This document shows positions 8,427-16,582 of a stretch of DNA of 64,000 nucleotides, piece after piece. The notes under the pieces were generated by a model. The model saw only the letters and a list, made by a program, of their open reading frames with translations. It was not told the DNA's origin and did not search any database. Both the position numbers and the translations under genes were made by a program. Source of the DNA: Yoonia sp. BS5-3 (lineage in GTDB: Bacteria > Pseudomonadota > Alphaproteobacteria > Rhodobacterales > Rhodobacteraceae); contig NZ_CP150951.2 of the NCBI RefSeq assembly GCF_038069655.2, positions 558,001 to 622,000 on the forward strand, in the 5' to 3' direction. Positions within the stretch are counted from its first letter, which is position 1; each line of letters starts with the position of its first letter.

Positions 8427-9784
8427 TTACGTGCCGGCCCTTTACGTTTCTTGGCGCTACGCTTGCCACGCAATTGAGACTTCTCAATCAGGCCTTCGTA
8501 TTGATGTGCGACCAGATGAGACTGGATTTGTTGGATTGTGTCCATACCTACGGACACAATAATCAAAATTGATGTGCCGCCAAAGTAGAATGGGATGGAC
8601 AGTTCTGCCCGGATGATCTCGGGCAGCAAGGCAACCAGCGCCAGATAACCAGAGCCCAACACCAGAATGCGGGTCACCACGTAGTCCAAATATTCCTCGG
8701 TCTTTTTACCGGGGCGAATGCCGGGGACAAAACCATTTTGGCTCTTCAGGTTCTCGGCGACATCTTCGGTCTTAAAGGCCACCTCACGGGTGTAGAAGTA
8801 GGTGAAGAAAACAATCATGCCGCCAAAGAAGATCAGATAAAGGGGCTGACCGGGGCCAAACAGGGCCAGGATCGTGGACATGAACGGGCCGGATGTGCCG
8901 CCGCTAAAGGTGCTGATGGTCGTGGGCAGCAAAAGCAGGGCCGAGGCAAAAATGGCCGGGATCACACCAGCGGGGTTCACTTTGATGGGCAAGTGGCTGC
9001 TTGAGCCATCATAGACTTTCTGACCGCGCTGCTGACGGGGATACTGAATATGGATCTTGCGCAGTGAGCGCTCCATGAACACGACAAAGGTCAAGACAGC
9101 GGCAAGCATGACGATGATGCCGACAACAACAGCGGGGCTGATGGCGCCCGAACGGCCTTGGCTCAGGAACTGGGCCATGGCGGCGGGGATTTCGGCGATG
9201 ATGCCAACAAAGATGATCAGGGAAATACCGTTACCGATGCCGCGTGCGGTGATCTGCTCACCAAGCCACATCAGGAACATACAACCACCCACGATGGTGA
9301 TGACAGTCGAGGCTTGGAAGAAGAGACCCGGATCAGAAGCCAGACCGCCGGTTTCCAGGCTGACAGCCAGGCCATAAGCTTGGACGGTGGCCAGAACCAC
9401 GGTGCCGTAACGGGTATATTGGTTCAGCTTGCGACGTCCCTGCTCACCTTCTTTTTTCAAGGCTTTCAGCGGTTCATACATGGAACCAAGCAGCTGCATC
9501 ACGATGGATGCGGAAATGTAGGGCATGATGCCCAAGGTAAAGATGGCCATCCGGGACAAGGCGCCGCCGGTGAACATCGACAAAATACCGCCAATGCCTG
9601 ACTGGGCATCTTCCATAAACTGTTGCAGGGCGGCGGTATCAATACCGGGAACCGGGATGAACGTGCCAAGGCGGTAAATGATCAGCAAGCCAATCGTAAA
9701 CAGAATGCGCTGACGAAGTTCAGTCGCTTTGCCGAAGGCGCTCCAACTGACGTTGGCTGCCATTTGCTCTGCTGCAGAAGCCAT
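8423..9784 (-). CDS. secY: Protein translocase subunit SecY
   Basis: 453 aa with ten transmembrane helices. Recognisable are the N-terminal [26 protein letters not shown] (TM1 and plug region), [27 protein letters not shown], the [33 protein letters not shown] segment and the lysine-rich C-terminal tail. It forms the SecYEG channel in the inner membrane; secE is in the block near 63.3 kb. It lies in the rplO-secY-adk block, 103 bp after rplO. Confidence 0.97.
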   Translation of the reverse strand: MASAAEQMAANVSWSAFGKATELRQRILFTIGLLIIYRLGTFIPVPGIDTAALQQFMEDAQSGIGGILSMFTGGALSRMAIFTLGIMPYISASIVMQLLGSMYEPLKALKKEGEQGRRKLNQYTRYGTVVLATVQAYGLAVSLETGGLASDPGLFFQASTVITIVGGCMFLMWLGEQITARGIGNGISLIIFVGIIAEIPAAMAQFLSQGRSGAISPAVVVGIIVMLAAVLTFVVFMERSLRKIHIQYPRQQRGQKVYDGSSSHLPIKVNPAGVIPAIFASALLLLPTTISTFSGGTSGPFMSTILALFGPGQPLYLIFFGGMIVFFTYFYTREVAFKTEDVAENLKSQNGFVPGIRPGKKTEEYLDYVVTRILVLGSGYLALVALLPEIIRAELSIPFYFGGTSILIIVSVGMDTIQQIQSHLVAHQYEGLIEKSQLRGKRSAKKRKGPARK

Positions 9785-9887
9785 ATGGGTCTCTTTTCAT
9801 GCTAAACGCCGCTGCGGTTTCCCGATCAGCGGCGTTTGGGAAAACTTGAAAGGTTATGTAAGCGACGGTTGCGCCGCTCACAAGGTC

Positions 9888-10361
9888 TTACTCAGCCGCT
9901 GCCGGTGTTGTGACAGTCAGTGAACCGCCTGCTTTGGCAACTGCATCAACGGCACCCTTGGATGCGCCTGTGACGGTGATGTTGGCTTTGGCTTTGAATT
10001 CACCTTTGGCCAGCACACGGATACCGTCTTTCTTGCGGCGAACCAGACCCGAAGCAACCAGCGCATCTTCGGTGATGTCGGCTTTGGCGTCGATCTTGCC
10101 TTCGTCGATGAATTTCTGGATCAAGCCCAGATTTACAACGGCAAATGCCTTGCGGTTTGGCTTGTTAAAGCCACGCTTAGGCAGACGTTGGTAAAGGGGC
10201 ATTTGGCCACCTTCGTAGCCATTGATGGCAACACCCGAACGGGATTTTTGACCTTTGATACCACGGCCACCGGTCTTACCGACGCCGGAGCCTGGACCAC
10301 GGCCAATACGTTTCTTACGGCGGGTTGCGCCTGGATTGTCTGAAAGCTCATTCAGCTTCAT
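9888..10361 (-). CDS. rplO: 50S ribosomal protein L15
   Basis: 157 aa, with the glycine/arginine-rich N-terminal arm ([20 protein letters not shown], then [22 protein letters not shown]) that penetrates 23S rRNA, and a globular C-terminal half ending in VTTPAAAE. In the classic order it follows rpmD directly. Here it is separated from rpmD by an unrelated gene and a terminator, and has its own promoter at 10459-10487, so it heads an rplO-secY-adk unit. Confidence 0.97.
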   Translation of the reverse strand: MKLNELSDNPGATRRKKRIGRGPGSGVGKTGGRGIKGQKSRSGVAINGYEGGQMPLYQRLPKRGFNKPNRKAFAVVNLGLIQKFIDEGKIDAKADITEDALVASGLVRRKKDGIRVLAKGEFKAKANITVTGASKGAVDAVAKAGGSLTVTTPAAAE

Positions 10362-10458
10362 GTCGCTTCTCCTTATGCCGGAACTACCCCCCAGCGACGG
10401 GAGCGGGCAAACACGGCGTTACATCTGAGTCGGGGCAAGAGCGCCGTCCGACCGGGCG

Positions 10459-10487
10459 CGTATAGAACGAGGGGTGAGAGAGGTCAA
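10459..10487 (-). promoter_or_regulatory. Putative sigma70 promoter for rplO-secY-adk
   Basis: On the minus strand, TTGACC (-35, 10482-10487), exactly 17 bp, then TATACG (-10, 10459-10464), about 95 nt upstream of rplO. The -10 hexamer is the same as those before rpsJ and rpsL. It lies just downstream of the inserted 147-aa gene, so the separated block has kept or gained its own promoter. Confidence 0.7.
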
Positions 10488-10567
10488 CAATTGGATGTAC
10501 GAAGCACATTCGAGCACGATAATCTAACGCAGGAGCACAACCGCAGCAGCTCACTTAAGCTGACATC

Positions 10568-11011
10568 TTATGCGATACCTTTCCTCCGCCCGCTTGCCTT
10601 TGCGGCGTTCCATCTTTCATCGGCCTCTTTGTCTTCCTTCTTGCCTTGCTCGATGTTCTTCATCTCTTCTTCAGTCGGCTTCAATGTTATTGGCACAGCA
10701 AAACTAACCCGGCTCACCTGCTCACCGGAATAGGCGGACGTTCCATCTCCCCCTAACTCAAGTGATAAGACGCGGATCCCTGCTTTACCGCCCAGTTCTT
10801 TTGATGTTGCAGCGGTGACCGCAACATCAAAAGATATATTCTGTACTCTGCGCATCGTGTAATTCCTACTACCAGATAGATACACGTCAGACCCTGACTG
10901 CGCCGACGGCGGATTTATCAGTATTTGCTCATCTGCATACTTTGACTGAAGTTCAGACGTCGCATCGGCGATCGCTGCGATCGTCTCGGATATAAATTCT
11001 TTTAGTTCCAA
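10568..11011 (-). CDS. Unknown 147-aa protein inserted between rpmD and rplO
   Basis: I start this gene at a TTG (M-ELKEFISETIAAIADATSE) because AAGGAGG sits exactly 7 nt upstream; the longer ATG frame would place that site inside the coding sequence. An N-terminal helix (ELKEFISETIAAIADA) is followed by two beta-rich segments, NISFDVAVTAATSKELGGKAG with IRVLSLELGG, and SRVSFAVPITLKP, then a highly charged C-terminal tail. The helix-then-strands layout loosely resembles the Trypco-type small domains found beside trypsin-like effectors, but that is a weak impression. It is AT-richer than its neighbours and lies behind a strong rpmD terminator, so it is an independent cassette. Confidence 0.65.
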   Translation of the reverse strand: MELKEFISETIAAIADATSELQSKYADEQILINPPSAQSGSDVYLSGSRNYTMRRVQNISFDVAVTAATSKELGGKAGIRVLSLELGGDGTSAYSGEQVSRVSFAVPITLKPTEEEMKNIEQGKKEDKEADERWNAAKASGRRKGIA

Positions 11012-11060
11012 TGCATGTCCTCCTTCGACACTGCTTATCACAAAATTTGCCGATAAAAAA

Positions 11061-11086
11061 ACGCCCCGCAGTTCCCTGCGAGGCGT
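11061..11086 (-). terminator. Strong intrinsic terminator after rpmD
   Basis: On the minus strand a GC-rich stem of about 11 bp (ACGCC.CGCAG against CTGCG.GGCGT, one opposed mismatch) with a 4-nt loop is followed by seven T residues. It ends the rpmC-to-rpmD block ahead of the inserted 147-aa gene. Confidence 0.9.
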
Positions 11087-11101
11087 CTTGAAATCAAGCC
11101 G

Positions 11102-11122
11102 GTAAGTCGGGGTTAGCCCGAC
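11102..11122 (+). repeat. REP-like hairpin variant (GTAA head)
   Basis: GTAAGTCGGGG followed by TTAGCCCCGAC-like complement forms a small hairpin just after the rpmD stop. The sequence after the head, including the trailing ACAAAG, matches the right half of the REP pair at 30141-30161, so it is probably a drifted member of the GTAG family. Confidence 0.5.
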
Positions 11123-11129
11123 AAAGCAT

Positions 11130-11318
11130 TTAGCCTTTTTCTTCGATGATCTCGACCATATGGCTGATCGAATTCACCATGCCGCGGACGGAAGGGGTGT
11201 CTTCCAGTTCGCGGGTGCGGTTCATTTTGTTCAGGCCCAGACCGATCAGCGTTGCGCGCTGTTTTGCGGGGCGACGGATGGGCGAGCCCACCTGTTTGAC
11301 AACGATTGTTTTAGCCAT
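11130..11318 (-). CDS. rpmD: 50S ribosomal protein L30
   Basis: 62 aa, [20 protein letters not shown] followed by [20 protein letters not shown] and a [14 protein letters not shown] segment, all standard for bacterial L30. It lies 12 bp after rpsE. In this genome it is the last gene of its block, followed by a strong terminator; normally rplO would follow. Confidence 0.96.
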   Translation of the reverse strand: MAKTIVVKQVGSPIRRPAKQRATLIGLGLNKMNRTRELEDTPSVRGMVNSISHMVEIIEEKG

Positions 11319-11330
11319 CTGTCTGCTTCC

Positions 11331-11903
11331 TTATGCTTCAGCTTCGGCAGGGGCAGGCGCAGCCTCTTCCCGCTTGGGCAGGATATCAGCAACCTTCTTG
11401 CCACGACGCTGGGCCACATTGCGCGGGCTCTGCTCTTTTTGCAGGCCGTTCATGGTGGCGCGGATCATGTTGTAAGGGTTCTGCGAGCCGATGGACTTGG
11501 ACACAACGTCCTTAACGCCCAGCATTTCAAACACGGCACGCATCGGACCACCGGCGATGATACCAGTACCCTCTGGGGCGGTGCGCATAACGACTTTACC
11601 AGCGCCGTGGCGGCCCTGCATGTCGTGGTGCAATGTCCGTCCGTCGCGCAGTGGCACGCGGATCATCTGGCGCTTGGCTTGCTCTGTGGCCTTACGGATC
11701 GCCTCAGGAACTTCCTTGGCTTTACCCTTGCCAAAGCCGACACGGCCTTTCTGGTCACCTACAACAACAAGTGCGGCAAAACCGAAGTTCTTACCACCTT
11801 TGGTCGTCTTGGATACCCGGTTGATGGCGACCAGACGGTCGGCAAACTCGGGCGCTTGCTCTTCACGGTTACGGCCACGGCCGCGGTTTTCACGTTCTGC
11901 CAT
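11331..11903 (-). CDS. rpsE: 30S ribosomal protein S5
   Basis: 190 aa. The N-terminal double-stranded-RNA-binding-like domain reads [21 protein letters not shown], then [29 protein letters not shown]; the C-terminal domain has [19 protein letters not shown] and [15 protein letters not shown]. The alanine/glutamate-rich tail is an alphaproteobacterial feature. S5 helps decoding fidelity and mRNA unwinding at the entry channel. It is separated from rplR by 144 bp packed with palindromic repeats. Confidence 0.97.
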   Translation of the reverse strand: MAERENRGRGRNREEQAPEFADRLVAINRVSKTTKGGKNFGFAALVVVGDQKGRVGFGKGKAKEVPEAIRKATEQAKRQMIRVPLRDGRTLHHDMQGRHGAGKVVMRTAPEGTGIIAGGPMRAVFEMLGVKDVVSKSIGSQNPYNMIRATMNGLQKEQSPRNVAQRRGKKVADILPKREEAAPAPAEAEA

Positions 11904-11956
11904 CTAGGGCATCCTTTTGCTGTGGGCCGCGCGCGGCCCGTTGTCCAATCCAAGTG

Positions 11957-11975
11957 TCCCGGACCTGATCCGGGA
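11957..11975. repeat. CCGGACYTGATCCGG-type palindrome
   Basis: TCCCGGACCTGATCCGGGA, a 19-bp near-perfect palindrome followed by CCTC, lies between rplR and rpsE. It is one of four copies in the window (also 5245-5263, 5278-5296 inverted, 16351-16369), all outside coding sequence. Confidence 0.85.
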
Positions 11976-11989
11976 CCTCGATCATCGAA

Positions 11990-12040
11990 GGTGGGTTTCA
12001 CCCACCCTACAGGTCGTTGGTAGGGTGGGTGAAACCCACC
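11990..12040. repeat. Divergent pair of GTAG-headed REP-like hairpins
   Basis: Two 21-bp units in opposite orientation: 11990-12010 (read on minus) and 12020-12040 (read on plus). Each starts GTAGGGTGGGTG and folds back with CACCCACC-type complement; the two GTAG heads face each other across 9 bp. The GTAG head plus short hairpin is the hallmark of REP elements mobilised by RAYT-type (TnpA-REP) enzymes. The pair sits inside the rplR-rpsE intergenic space of an essential operon. No RAYT gene is in this window. Confidence 0.75.
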
Positions 12041-12047
12041 GCCACCT

Positions 12048-12413
12048 TTAGATTTTCAGACCACCTTCACGGGCAGCTTCGGCCAAAGCCTTGATCTTGC
12101 CATGAAAGAGGAAACCACCACGGTCGAAATAGGCAACTTCGACACCAGCTTTCTTGGCACGCTCTGCAATTGCAGTGCCCACTTTGGTCGCGGCTTCGAT
12201 GTTGTTCTTTCCAACCACGCCCAGTGCTTTTTCGAGCGACGAAGCCGAGGCGATAGTCACGCCGTTGACGTCGTCGATCAGCTGGACGCTGATGTTTTTG
12301 TTGCTGCGATGTACCGACAAACGGGCGCGGCCCTGGTTGGCGGTGACGCTGCGCAGCTTGTTCCGAACGCGCATACGGCGCTTCAGAAACAATTGTCTCT
12401 TGCTGTTTGCCAT
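12048..12413 (-). CDS. rplR: 50S ribosomal protein L18
   Basis: 121 aa. [20 protein letters not shown] is the basic N-terminal arm, followed by [20 protein letters not shown] and the C-terminal [23 protein letters not shown]18 binds 5S rRNA together with L5. Its start codon shares one base with the rplF stop (TAATG), so the two are coupled. The gap to rpsE downstream is long and repeat-filled. Confidence 0.97.
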   Translation of the reverse strand: MANSKRQLFLKRRMRVRNKLRSVTANQGRARLSVHRSNKNISVQLIDDVNGVTIASASSLEKALGVVGKNNIEAATKVGTAIAERAKKAGVEVAYFDRGGFLFHGKIKALAEAAREGGLKI

Positions 12414-12946
12414 TACTTCTTCTTCCCTTCTTTGCGGAAGATATATTCGCCTTTGTACTTGATACCCTTGCCTTTATAGGGCTCGGGCTTACGCCATTCG
12501 CGGATGTTCGCCGCAACCTGGCCGACAAGCTGTTGGTCAATACCTTCAACGATCACATCAGTTGGCTTGGGGGCGGTCACTGTGACACCCTCAGGCACTT
12601 CGAAGTTCACGTCGTGGCTGTAACCCAGCGACAGTTTCAACACGTTACCCTGCATTTGCGCACGATACCCAACACCGGACAGCTCAAGCTCTTTCTTGAA
12701 GCCGTTGGTGACGCCTTCCACAAGGTTGGCCACCTGGGTGCGGCTCATGCCCCACTGCTGGCGGGCGCGCTTGGACTTACCGCGCGGATCGACGGACACA
12801 GCGTCGCCATCAACCGTGATGGTGACATCATCTGTGGCCGTAAAGCTACGGGTGCCCTTGGGGCCCTTCACTTCAATGGTCTGGCCGCTGACCGAGGCAC
12901 TCACACCTGCAGGCAGCTCAACCGGTTTTTTACCAATACGAGACAT
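12413..12946 (-). CDS. rplF: 50S ribosomal protein L6
   Basis: 177 aa. Starts [18 protein letters not shown] and ends in the L6 signature region [20 protein letters not shown], then [16 protein letters not shown]. Two tandem L6 domains are present, with [20 protein letters not shown] in the middle. It binds helix 97 of 23S rRNA near the factor-binding site. I use the MSRIGKKP start because it is universal and lies 10 bp after rpsH. Confidence 0.97.
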   Translation of the reverse strand: MSRIGKKPVELPAGVSASVSGQTIEVKGPKGTRSFTATDDVTITVDGDAVSVDPRGKSKRARQQWGMSRTQVANLVEGVTNGFKKELELSGVGYRAQMQGNVLKLSLGYSHDVNFEVPEGVTVTAPKPTDVIVEGIDQQLVGQVAANIREWRKPEPYKGKGIKYKGEYIFRKEGKKK

Positions 12947-12956
12947 CGAATTCTCC

Positions 12957-13349
12957 TTAGAATACGGTGCAAAGCACTTCGCCACCAACATTGGCAGCAC
13001 GCGCTTTTGCATCCGACATCACACCCTGCGGGGTAGAGACAATCGACACGCCCAGGCCCTGACGGACAGATGGGATGTCATTTGCGCCCATGTACACGCG
13101 ACGACCGGGTTTTGAGACCCGCTTGACTTCGCGAATAACAGGAGTGCCCTCGTAGTATTTCAGCTCGATGTTGAAAGCAGGGTGGCCATCTTTGCCGTCC
13201 TTCTTTTCATATCCGCGGATGTAGCCTTCGTCAGAAAGCACATCCAGCACCCAGCCGCGCAGTTTGGACGCAGGTGTTTCCACCGCTGCCTTGCCGCGCA
13301 TTTGGCCGTTGCGGATACGTGTGAGCATATCACCGATAGGATCGTTCAT
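12957..13349 (-). CDS. rpsH: 30S ribosomal protein S8
   Basis: 130 aa. [17 protein letters not shown] is the standard N-terminus; [15 protein letters not shown] and [19 protein letters not shown] are the conserved C-terminal 16S rRNA-binding regions. In E. coli S8 is also the translational regulator of the spc operon through a site at rplE; no equivalent site was identified here. Confidence 0.97.
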   Translation of the reverse strand: MNDPIGDMLTRIRNGQMRGKAAVETPASKLRGWVLDVLSDEGYIRGYEKKDGKDGHPAFNIELKYYEGTPVIREVKRVSKPGRRVYMGANDIPSVRQGLGVSIVSTPQGVMSDAKARAANVGGEVLCTVF

Positions 13350-13361
13350 AATATGTGCTCC

Positions 13362-13667
13362 TTACCAGCTTGACTTGACCATGCCGGGGATCTCGCCATT
13401 GGAACCAAGGTCCCGCAGCGCAATCCGGCTGATCTTCAGTTTACGGTAATAGGCGTGTGGACGCCCGGTCAGCTGGCAACGGTTGTGCAAACGGGTCGCA
13501 GAAGAGTTCCGGGGCAGTTTTGCCAGTTCAAGGGTTGCCTTGAAACGCTCTTCCACAGGGACTTCTTTGTCGTTGATGATTGCCTTCAAGGCGGCACGCT
13601 TTTCGGCATACTGCTTGACCAGCTTTTCACGCTTCACTTCGCGTGCGATCATGGATTTCTTAGCCAT
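13362..13667 (-). CDS. rpsN: 30S ribosomal protein S14 (zinc-free form)
   Basis: 101 aa, the long C-minus form: it has no CXXC zinc ribbon. The conserved C-terminal half [20 protein letters not shown] followed by [19 protein letters not shown] is clear. It assembles late into the 30S head. It is flanked by rplE (13 bp) and rpsH (12 bp). Confidence 0.97.
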   Translation of the reverse strand: MAKKSMIAREVKREKLVKQYAEKRAALKAIINDKEVPVEERFKATLELAKLPRNSSATRLHNRCQLTGRPHAYYRKLKISRIALRDLGSNGEIPGMVKSSW

Positions 13668-13680
13668 ATCTAATTTCCCC

Positions 13681-14244
13681 TCAGCTGTTGAACGGCATGT
13701 TGAAGTGCTTCAACAGTGCCTTTGCTTCAGCGTCAGTGTTCGCTGTTGTGCAGATGACGATGTCCATGCCCCAGTTCTCATCGATCTTGTCAAAGTCGAT
13801 CTCGGGGAACACCAGATGCTCTTTCAGGCCGGTGGCATAGTTGCCGCGACCGTCAAAAGACTTGCCAGATACGCCGCGGAAGTCACGGATACGAGGCATA
13901 GCAACAGTGATCAGACGATCCAGGAATTCAAACATACGGTCGCCGCGCAAAGTGACCTTTGCACCAAGGGGCATGTCTTCACGAACGCGGAAACCAGCGA
14001 TAGATTTCTTGGCGCGCGTTGTCATGGCCTTCTGACCGGCGATGATAGTCAGATCTTCCTGAGCGGATTTTGCTTTCTTGCTGTCACGAACAGCTTCAGC
14101 ACCGCAGCCGATATTCAGGACAATCTTGTCCAGCTTCGGGATCTGCATGTCGTTTTTATACCCAAACTCTTCTTTCAGAGCAGCCCGGATTGTACCGGTA
14201 TATTGGGTCTTCAGGCGGGGGGTGTAGTTTGCAGCGTCAAGCAT
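13681..14244 (-). CDS. rplE: 50S ribosomal protein L5
   Basis: 187 aa. [21 protein letters not shown], then [20 protein letters not shown], and [22 protein letters not shown] with [14 protein letters not shown] are L5 signatures. It binds 5S rRNA at the central protuberance. Its ATG shares a base with the rplX stop, so it is coupled to L24. Confidence 0.97.
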   Translation of the reverse strand: MLDAANYTPRLKTQYTGTIRAALKEEFGYKNDMQIPKLDKIVLNIGCGAEAVRDSKKAKSAQEDLTIIAGQKAMTTRAKKSIAGFRVREDMPLGAKVTLRGDRMFEFLDRLITVAMPRIRDFRGVSGKSFDGRGNYATGLKEHLVFPEIDFDKIDENWGMDIVICTTANTDAEAKALLKHFNMPFNS

Positions 14245-14549
14245 CAGATCGCATCCCCTGTTGTCTTGGCATAACGAACCTTGTTGTCGCCATCCATACG
14301 GAAGCCAACGCGGGTCGCTTTGCCATTTGCATCAACAATCGCTAGGTTGCTCAGCTGGATTGGCATCGCCTTGGGCGTACGGCCACCTTGTGAGGTCTGA
14401 GATTGCTTTGTGTGACGGATAGAGATGTTGACGCCATCGACAACAGCCTTGCCAGTTTTCGGGTCAACCGACGAAATCTCGCCTGTTTTACCCTTGTCCT
14501 TACCGGCCAGGACGATGACCTTGTCACCTTTACGGAGTTTGGCAGCCAT
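14244..14549 (-). CDS. rplX: 50S ribosomal protein L24
   Basis: 101 aa with an N-terminal KOW motif ([20 protein letters not shown]) and a [20 protein letters not shown] stretch. L24 starts 50S assembly at the 5' end of 23S rRNA and lines the tunnel exit. It lies 2 bp after rplN and overlaps the rplE start by one base. Confidence 0.97.
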   Translation of the reverse strand: MAAKLRKGDKVIVLAGKDKGKTGEISSVDPKTGKAVVDGVNISIRHTKQSQTSQGGRTPKAMPIQLSNLAIVDANGKATRVGFRMDGDNKVRYAKTTGDAI

Positions 14550-14551
14550 GA

Positions 14552-14920
14552 TTACAGCACCTCCGGAGCAAGCGAGATGATCTTCATGAAGTTCTTTGCG
14601 CGCAGTTCGCGAACGACTGGGCCAAAGATACGGGTGCCGATCGGCTCACCGTTATTGTTGAGGATCACAGCAGCGTTGCTGTCAAAACGGATGGCGGTGC
14701 CATCTTCGCGGCGAACTTCTTTGGCGGTGCGTACGACGACGGCCTTACGGACGTCACCTTTCTTTACGCGACCGCGTGGAATGGCTTCCTTCACCGATAC
14801 GACAATGATGTCTCCAACACTGGCGTAACGACGGTGGGAACCACCCAGAACCTTGATGCACTGAACACGGCGGGCGCCGCTATTGTCAGCAACATCCAGA
14901 TTGGTCTGCATCTGGATCAT
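14552..14920 (-). CDS. rplN: 50S ribosomal protein L14
   Basis: 122 aa. [20 protein letters not shown] is the invariant start, followed by [20 protein letters not shown] and the [26 protein letters not shown] end. It forms bridge B8 with the small subunit. It lies 77 bp after rpsQ within the rpmC-to-rpmD unit. Confidence 0.98.
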   Translation of the reverse strand: MIQMQTNLDVADNSGARRVQCIKVLGGSHRRYASVGDIIVVSVKEAIPRGRVKKGDVRKAVVVRTAKEVRREDGTAIRFDSNAAVILNNNGEPIGTRIFGPVVRELRAKNFMKIISLAPEVL

Positions 14921-14997
14921 TTGGTTTCTCCGACCTTTGGGGGAATGCCGATTTCTGACCGGCGCCCCAGGGTTTCATTAAACCGGGTGTGATGGCC

Positions 14998-15228
14998 TTA
15001 AGAGGCAATCACCTCCCAGCGTTTCGTCTTCGACTTGGGGGCACATTCCTGAATGCGGACTGTGTCACCAACGTTGAATGCGTTGTTCTCGTCATGGGCC
15101 CGGTACTTTTTGGACTTACGGACGGTCTTTTGCAGCAGCGGGTGCTTAAAGCGGCGCTCAACCGAAACAGTGACGGTCTGGGCGTTCTGGTTGCTTGTAA
15201 CAACCCCTTGCAGGATACGCTTAGGCAT
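14998..15228 (-). CDS. rpsQ: 30S ribosomal protein S17
   Basis: 76 aa OB-fold protein: [19 protein letters not shown], then [25 protein letters not shown] and [17 protein letters not shown]. It binds 16S rRNA h7/h11 early in assembly. It lies 4 bp after rpmC. Confidence 0.97.
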   Translation of the reverse strand: MPKRILQGVVTSNQNAQTVTVSVERRFKHPLLQKTVRKSKKYRAHDENNAFNVGDTVRIQECAPKSKTKRWEVIAS

Positions 15229-15232
15229 AGTG

Positions 15233-15439
15233 TTAAGCCTCCGATGCTGCTGCAGCAGCTTTTTCGTTCAGAATTGTTTTGACCTTCGCGGCGTTACGAC
15301 GTGCTTTACGCATCGCAGCTGTGTTTTCCATCTGGCCTGTGGCCTGCTGGAAGCGCAGGTTAAAGGATTCTTTCTTCAGATTTGCCAGCTCATCACGAAG
15401 CTGATCGGGAGTTTTCTCCCGCAGTTCTTTGGCATCCAT
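15233..15439 (-). CDS. rpmC: 50S ribosomal protein L29 (first gene of the detached spc-side block)
   Basis: 68 aa, two-helix protein: [20 protein letters not shown], then [20 protein letters not shown] and a basic [14 protein letters not shown] end. It sits at the tunnel exit. Normally rpmC follows rplP directly; here rplP is more than 10.8 kb upstream, beyond the fucose cluster, so rpmC starts a new transcription unit and depends on a nearby promoter (candidate at 15518-15544). Confidence 0.96.
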   Translation of the reverse strand: MDAKELREKTPDQLRDELANLKKESFNLRFQQATGQMENTAAMRKARRNAAKVKTILNEKAAAAASEA

Positions 15440-15517
15440 TGCCTTGGTCCTTTCAACATCACCGGTGGGCCGTTTGATACGTCACCCGATTCCCGGTGGA
15501 GGGGTATAGAAGTGCGC

Positions 15518-15544
15518 CGTATAGGGGGGAGGAAGAGTTGGCAA
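15518..15544 (-). promoter_or_regulatory. Candidate promoter for the rpmC block
   Basis: TATACG (-10, 15518-15523), preceded on the minus strand by a C-rich spacer and TTGCCA (15539-15544). The -10 and the pyrimidine-rich run before it resemble the rpsJ and rpsL promoters, but the spacer is only 15 bp to TTGCCA (16 if CTTGCC is taken), so the -35 is uncertain. It is placed right for the block isolated by the insertion. Confidence 0.5.
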
Positions 15545-15666
15545 GCCTTGAAATAGACTGGGAGAATATTCTCGGTACCGCCGATCTGTTTAGGCTTCAT
15601 TAATTGTGCAAAAGGCACCATATATCAACCGCGAGGTTACGGCATCAAATTGAGAAGGAGGTCAAA

Positions 15667-15855
15667 TTGGGAAAATCTTCAACAGTACGGTCTCCGGTCA
15701 ACGGAGGCTGGGTCGCCCGCAGCGCAAAGACCGGTCGTTTTATCGAAGTTCACAACGGCAACGGCAAAAGCGTTGCGCGTGCGACCACATCAAAAGTTGT
15801 AAAGGAGGCTTCAGCCAAACGCAGCGCCGCGCTGAAGCGTTTGGCTGATCGCTAG
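15667..15855 (+). CDS. Small basic protein, probable antitoxin-like partner of a decayed Doc toxin
   Basis: 62 aa starting at a TTG (M-GKSSTVRSPVNGGWVARSAK) with GAAGGAGG five nt upstream; the longer frame seen in this region starts at unsupported codons. The protein is basic: TGRFIEVHNGNGKSVARATT lies in the middle and the KRSAALKRLADR end looks helical. It lies directly upstream of a broken doc-like gene in the order typical of antitoxin-toxin pairs. I recognise no named antitoxin family; the call rests mainly on position. Confidence 0.55.
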   Translation: MGKSSTVRSPVNGGWVARSAKTGRFIEVHNGNGKSVARATTSKVVKEASAKRSAALKRLADR

Positions 15856-15862
15856 GAGACAC

Positions 15863-16228
15863 TATAAGGTCACGCTAGCAGACGCATTTACGGCGCATGA
15901 TGAAGCTTTGACATATGGCGGCTTGGATGGTGTGACCAGCCTCCACTTAATCGAATCTGGCTTGTCGCGCCCTTACTCAGGATATCATCGTTTTATCTAC
16001 AGTAAGGCTGCTGCATTACTGCACAGTATGATCAACAATCATGGATTCACAGACGGAAATAAGCGAACGGCGTGGTTGTTGGTCGAAATCCTGATCTAAA
16101 GAAGCGGCTACACGCTCAATATCGATGACGACGCACCTGTGGATGACTTTGTTGTATCCGTCGCCGACAATCAAATGAATTTTGACCAAATCAGCGATTG
16201 GTTCATGCACAGAATTGAAAGCCAGTAG
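15863..16228 (+). pseudogene. Decayed Doc/Fic-family toxin gene
   Basis: The frame reads KVTLADAFTAHDEALTYGGL, then a GVTSLHLIESGLSRPYSGY segment and the Fic core HGFTDGNKRTAWLLVEILI. A TAA stop follows at 16097-16099, after which the same frame continues RSGYTLNIDDDAPVDDFVVS to a TAG at 16226-16228. The total of about 121 codons matches full-length Doc. No ATG, GTG or TTG stands before the conserved KVTLADAF; the sequence CTATAAGGTC there would become ATGAAGGTC by restoring one G. So two lesions, a lost start and a nonsense codon, appear to have inactivated it. Doc enzymes phosphorylate EF-Tu; the catalytic motif itself is intact. Confidence 0.8.
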
Positions 16229-16350
16229 TTTTCGCAACGTCAGCGAACCAAACAGCACAACGCTACCACGTCTAGCACCGTCACACGCGACACCACCGTT
16301 CCAAACGCCTTCCAGGTCAGGCGTTCCCCTCGGCACACAATCCCAGGCCG

Positions 16351-16369
16351 TCCCGGACTTGATCCGGGA
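16351..16369. repeat. CCGGACTTGATCCGG palindrome
   Basis: TCCCGGACTTGATCCGGGA followed by CCTC. It has the same core as the copies at 5245-5263 and 11957-11975. Confidence 0.85.
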
Positions 16370-16446
16370 CCTCTACCCCCCCCCAAAAAAAAACCGGGCC
16401 CAAGCAACGCCCGCCACCTTAACCTCTCTCCGCCGCATATACCGAT

Positions 16447-16475
16447 ACATACGCTCTCTGTACGGCATCTGTACG
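16447..16475 (+). promoter_or_regulatory. Operator-like box, three half-sites with 11-bp period
   Basis: CATAC at 16448, TGTAC at 16459 and TGTAC at 16470; the last two are within CTGTACG-GCAT-CTGTACG, a 7-bp direct repeat with 4-bp spacing. It lies about 110 bp upstream of the TIGR02466-type gene. Close matches occur at 49396-49426 and 63408-63427. Such 7+4 direct repeats are the usual layout for OmpR/PhoB-family response regulators; the protein that binds here is unknown. Confidence 0.5.
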
Positions 16476-16582
16476 CATTGCATAACGCCATATCCCTTGT
16501 TTCCATGGCCGTTAACCATGTTTAGGCAGAAATGCGGTCTCCGCCCCCTCGCCCTGCCCGATCCGACAGGCTATGAAGCCCC

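Larger units (their letters stand above)
16229..16582. other. Intergenic stretch with repeat, homopolymers and operator-like box
   Basis: No gene is visible. It holds the palindrome TCCCGGACTTGATCCGGGA at 16351-16369, a run of nine C followed by nine A at 16376-16393, and the 11-bp-period box at 16447-16475 described separately. The upstream part has no coding frame worth calling. Confidence 0.7.

Noticed and set aside
15661-15666. Longer antitoxin frame starting near 15604
   Set aside because: The strong GAAGGAGG site points to the TTG at 15667; the extra N-terminus has no support.
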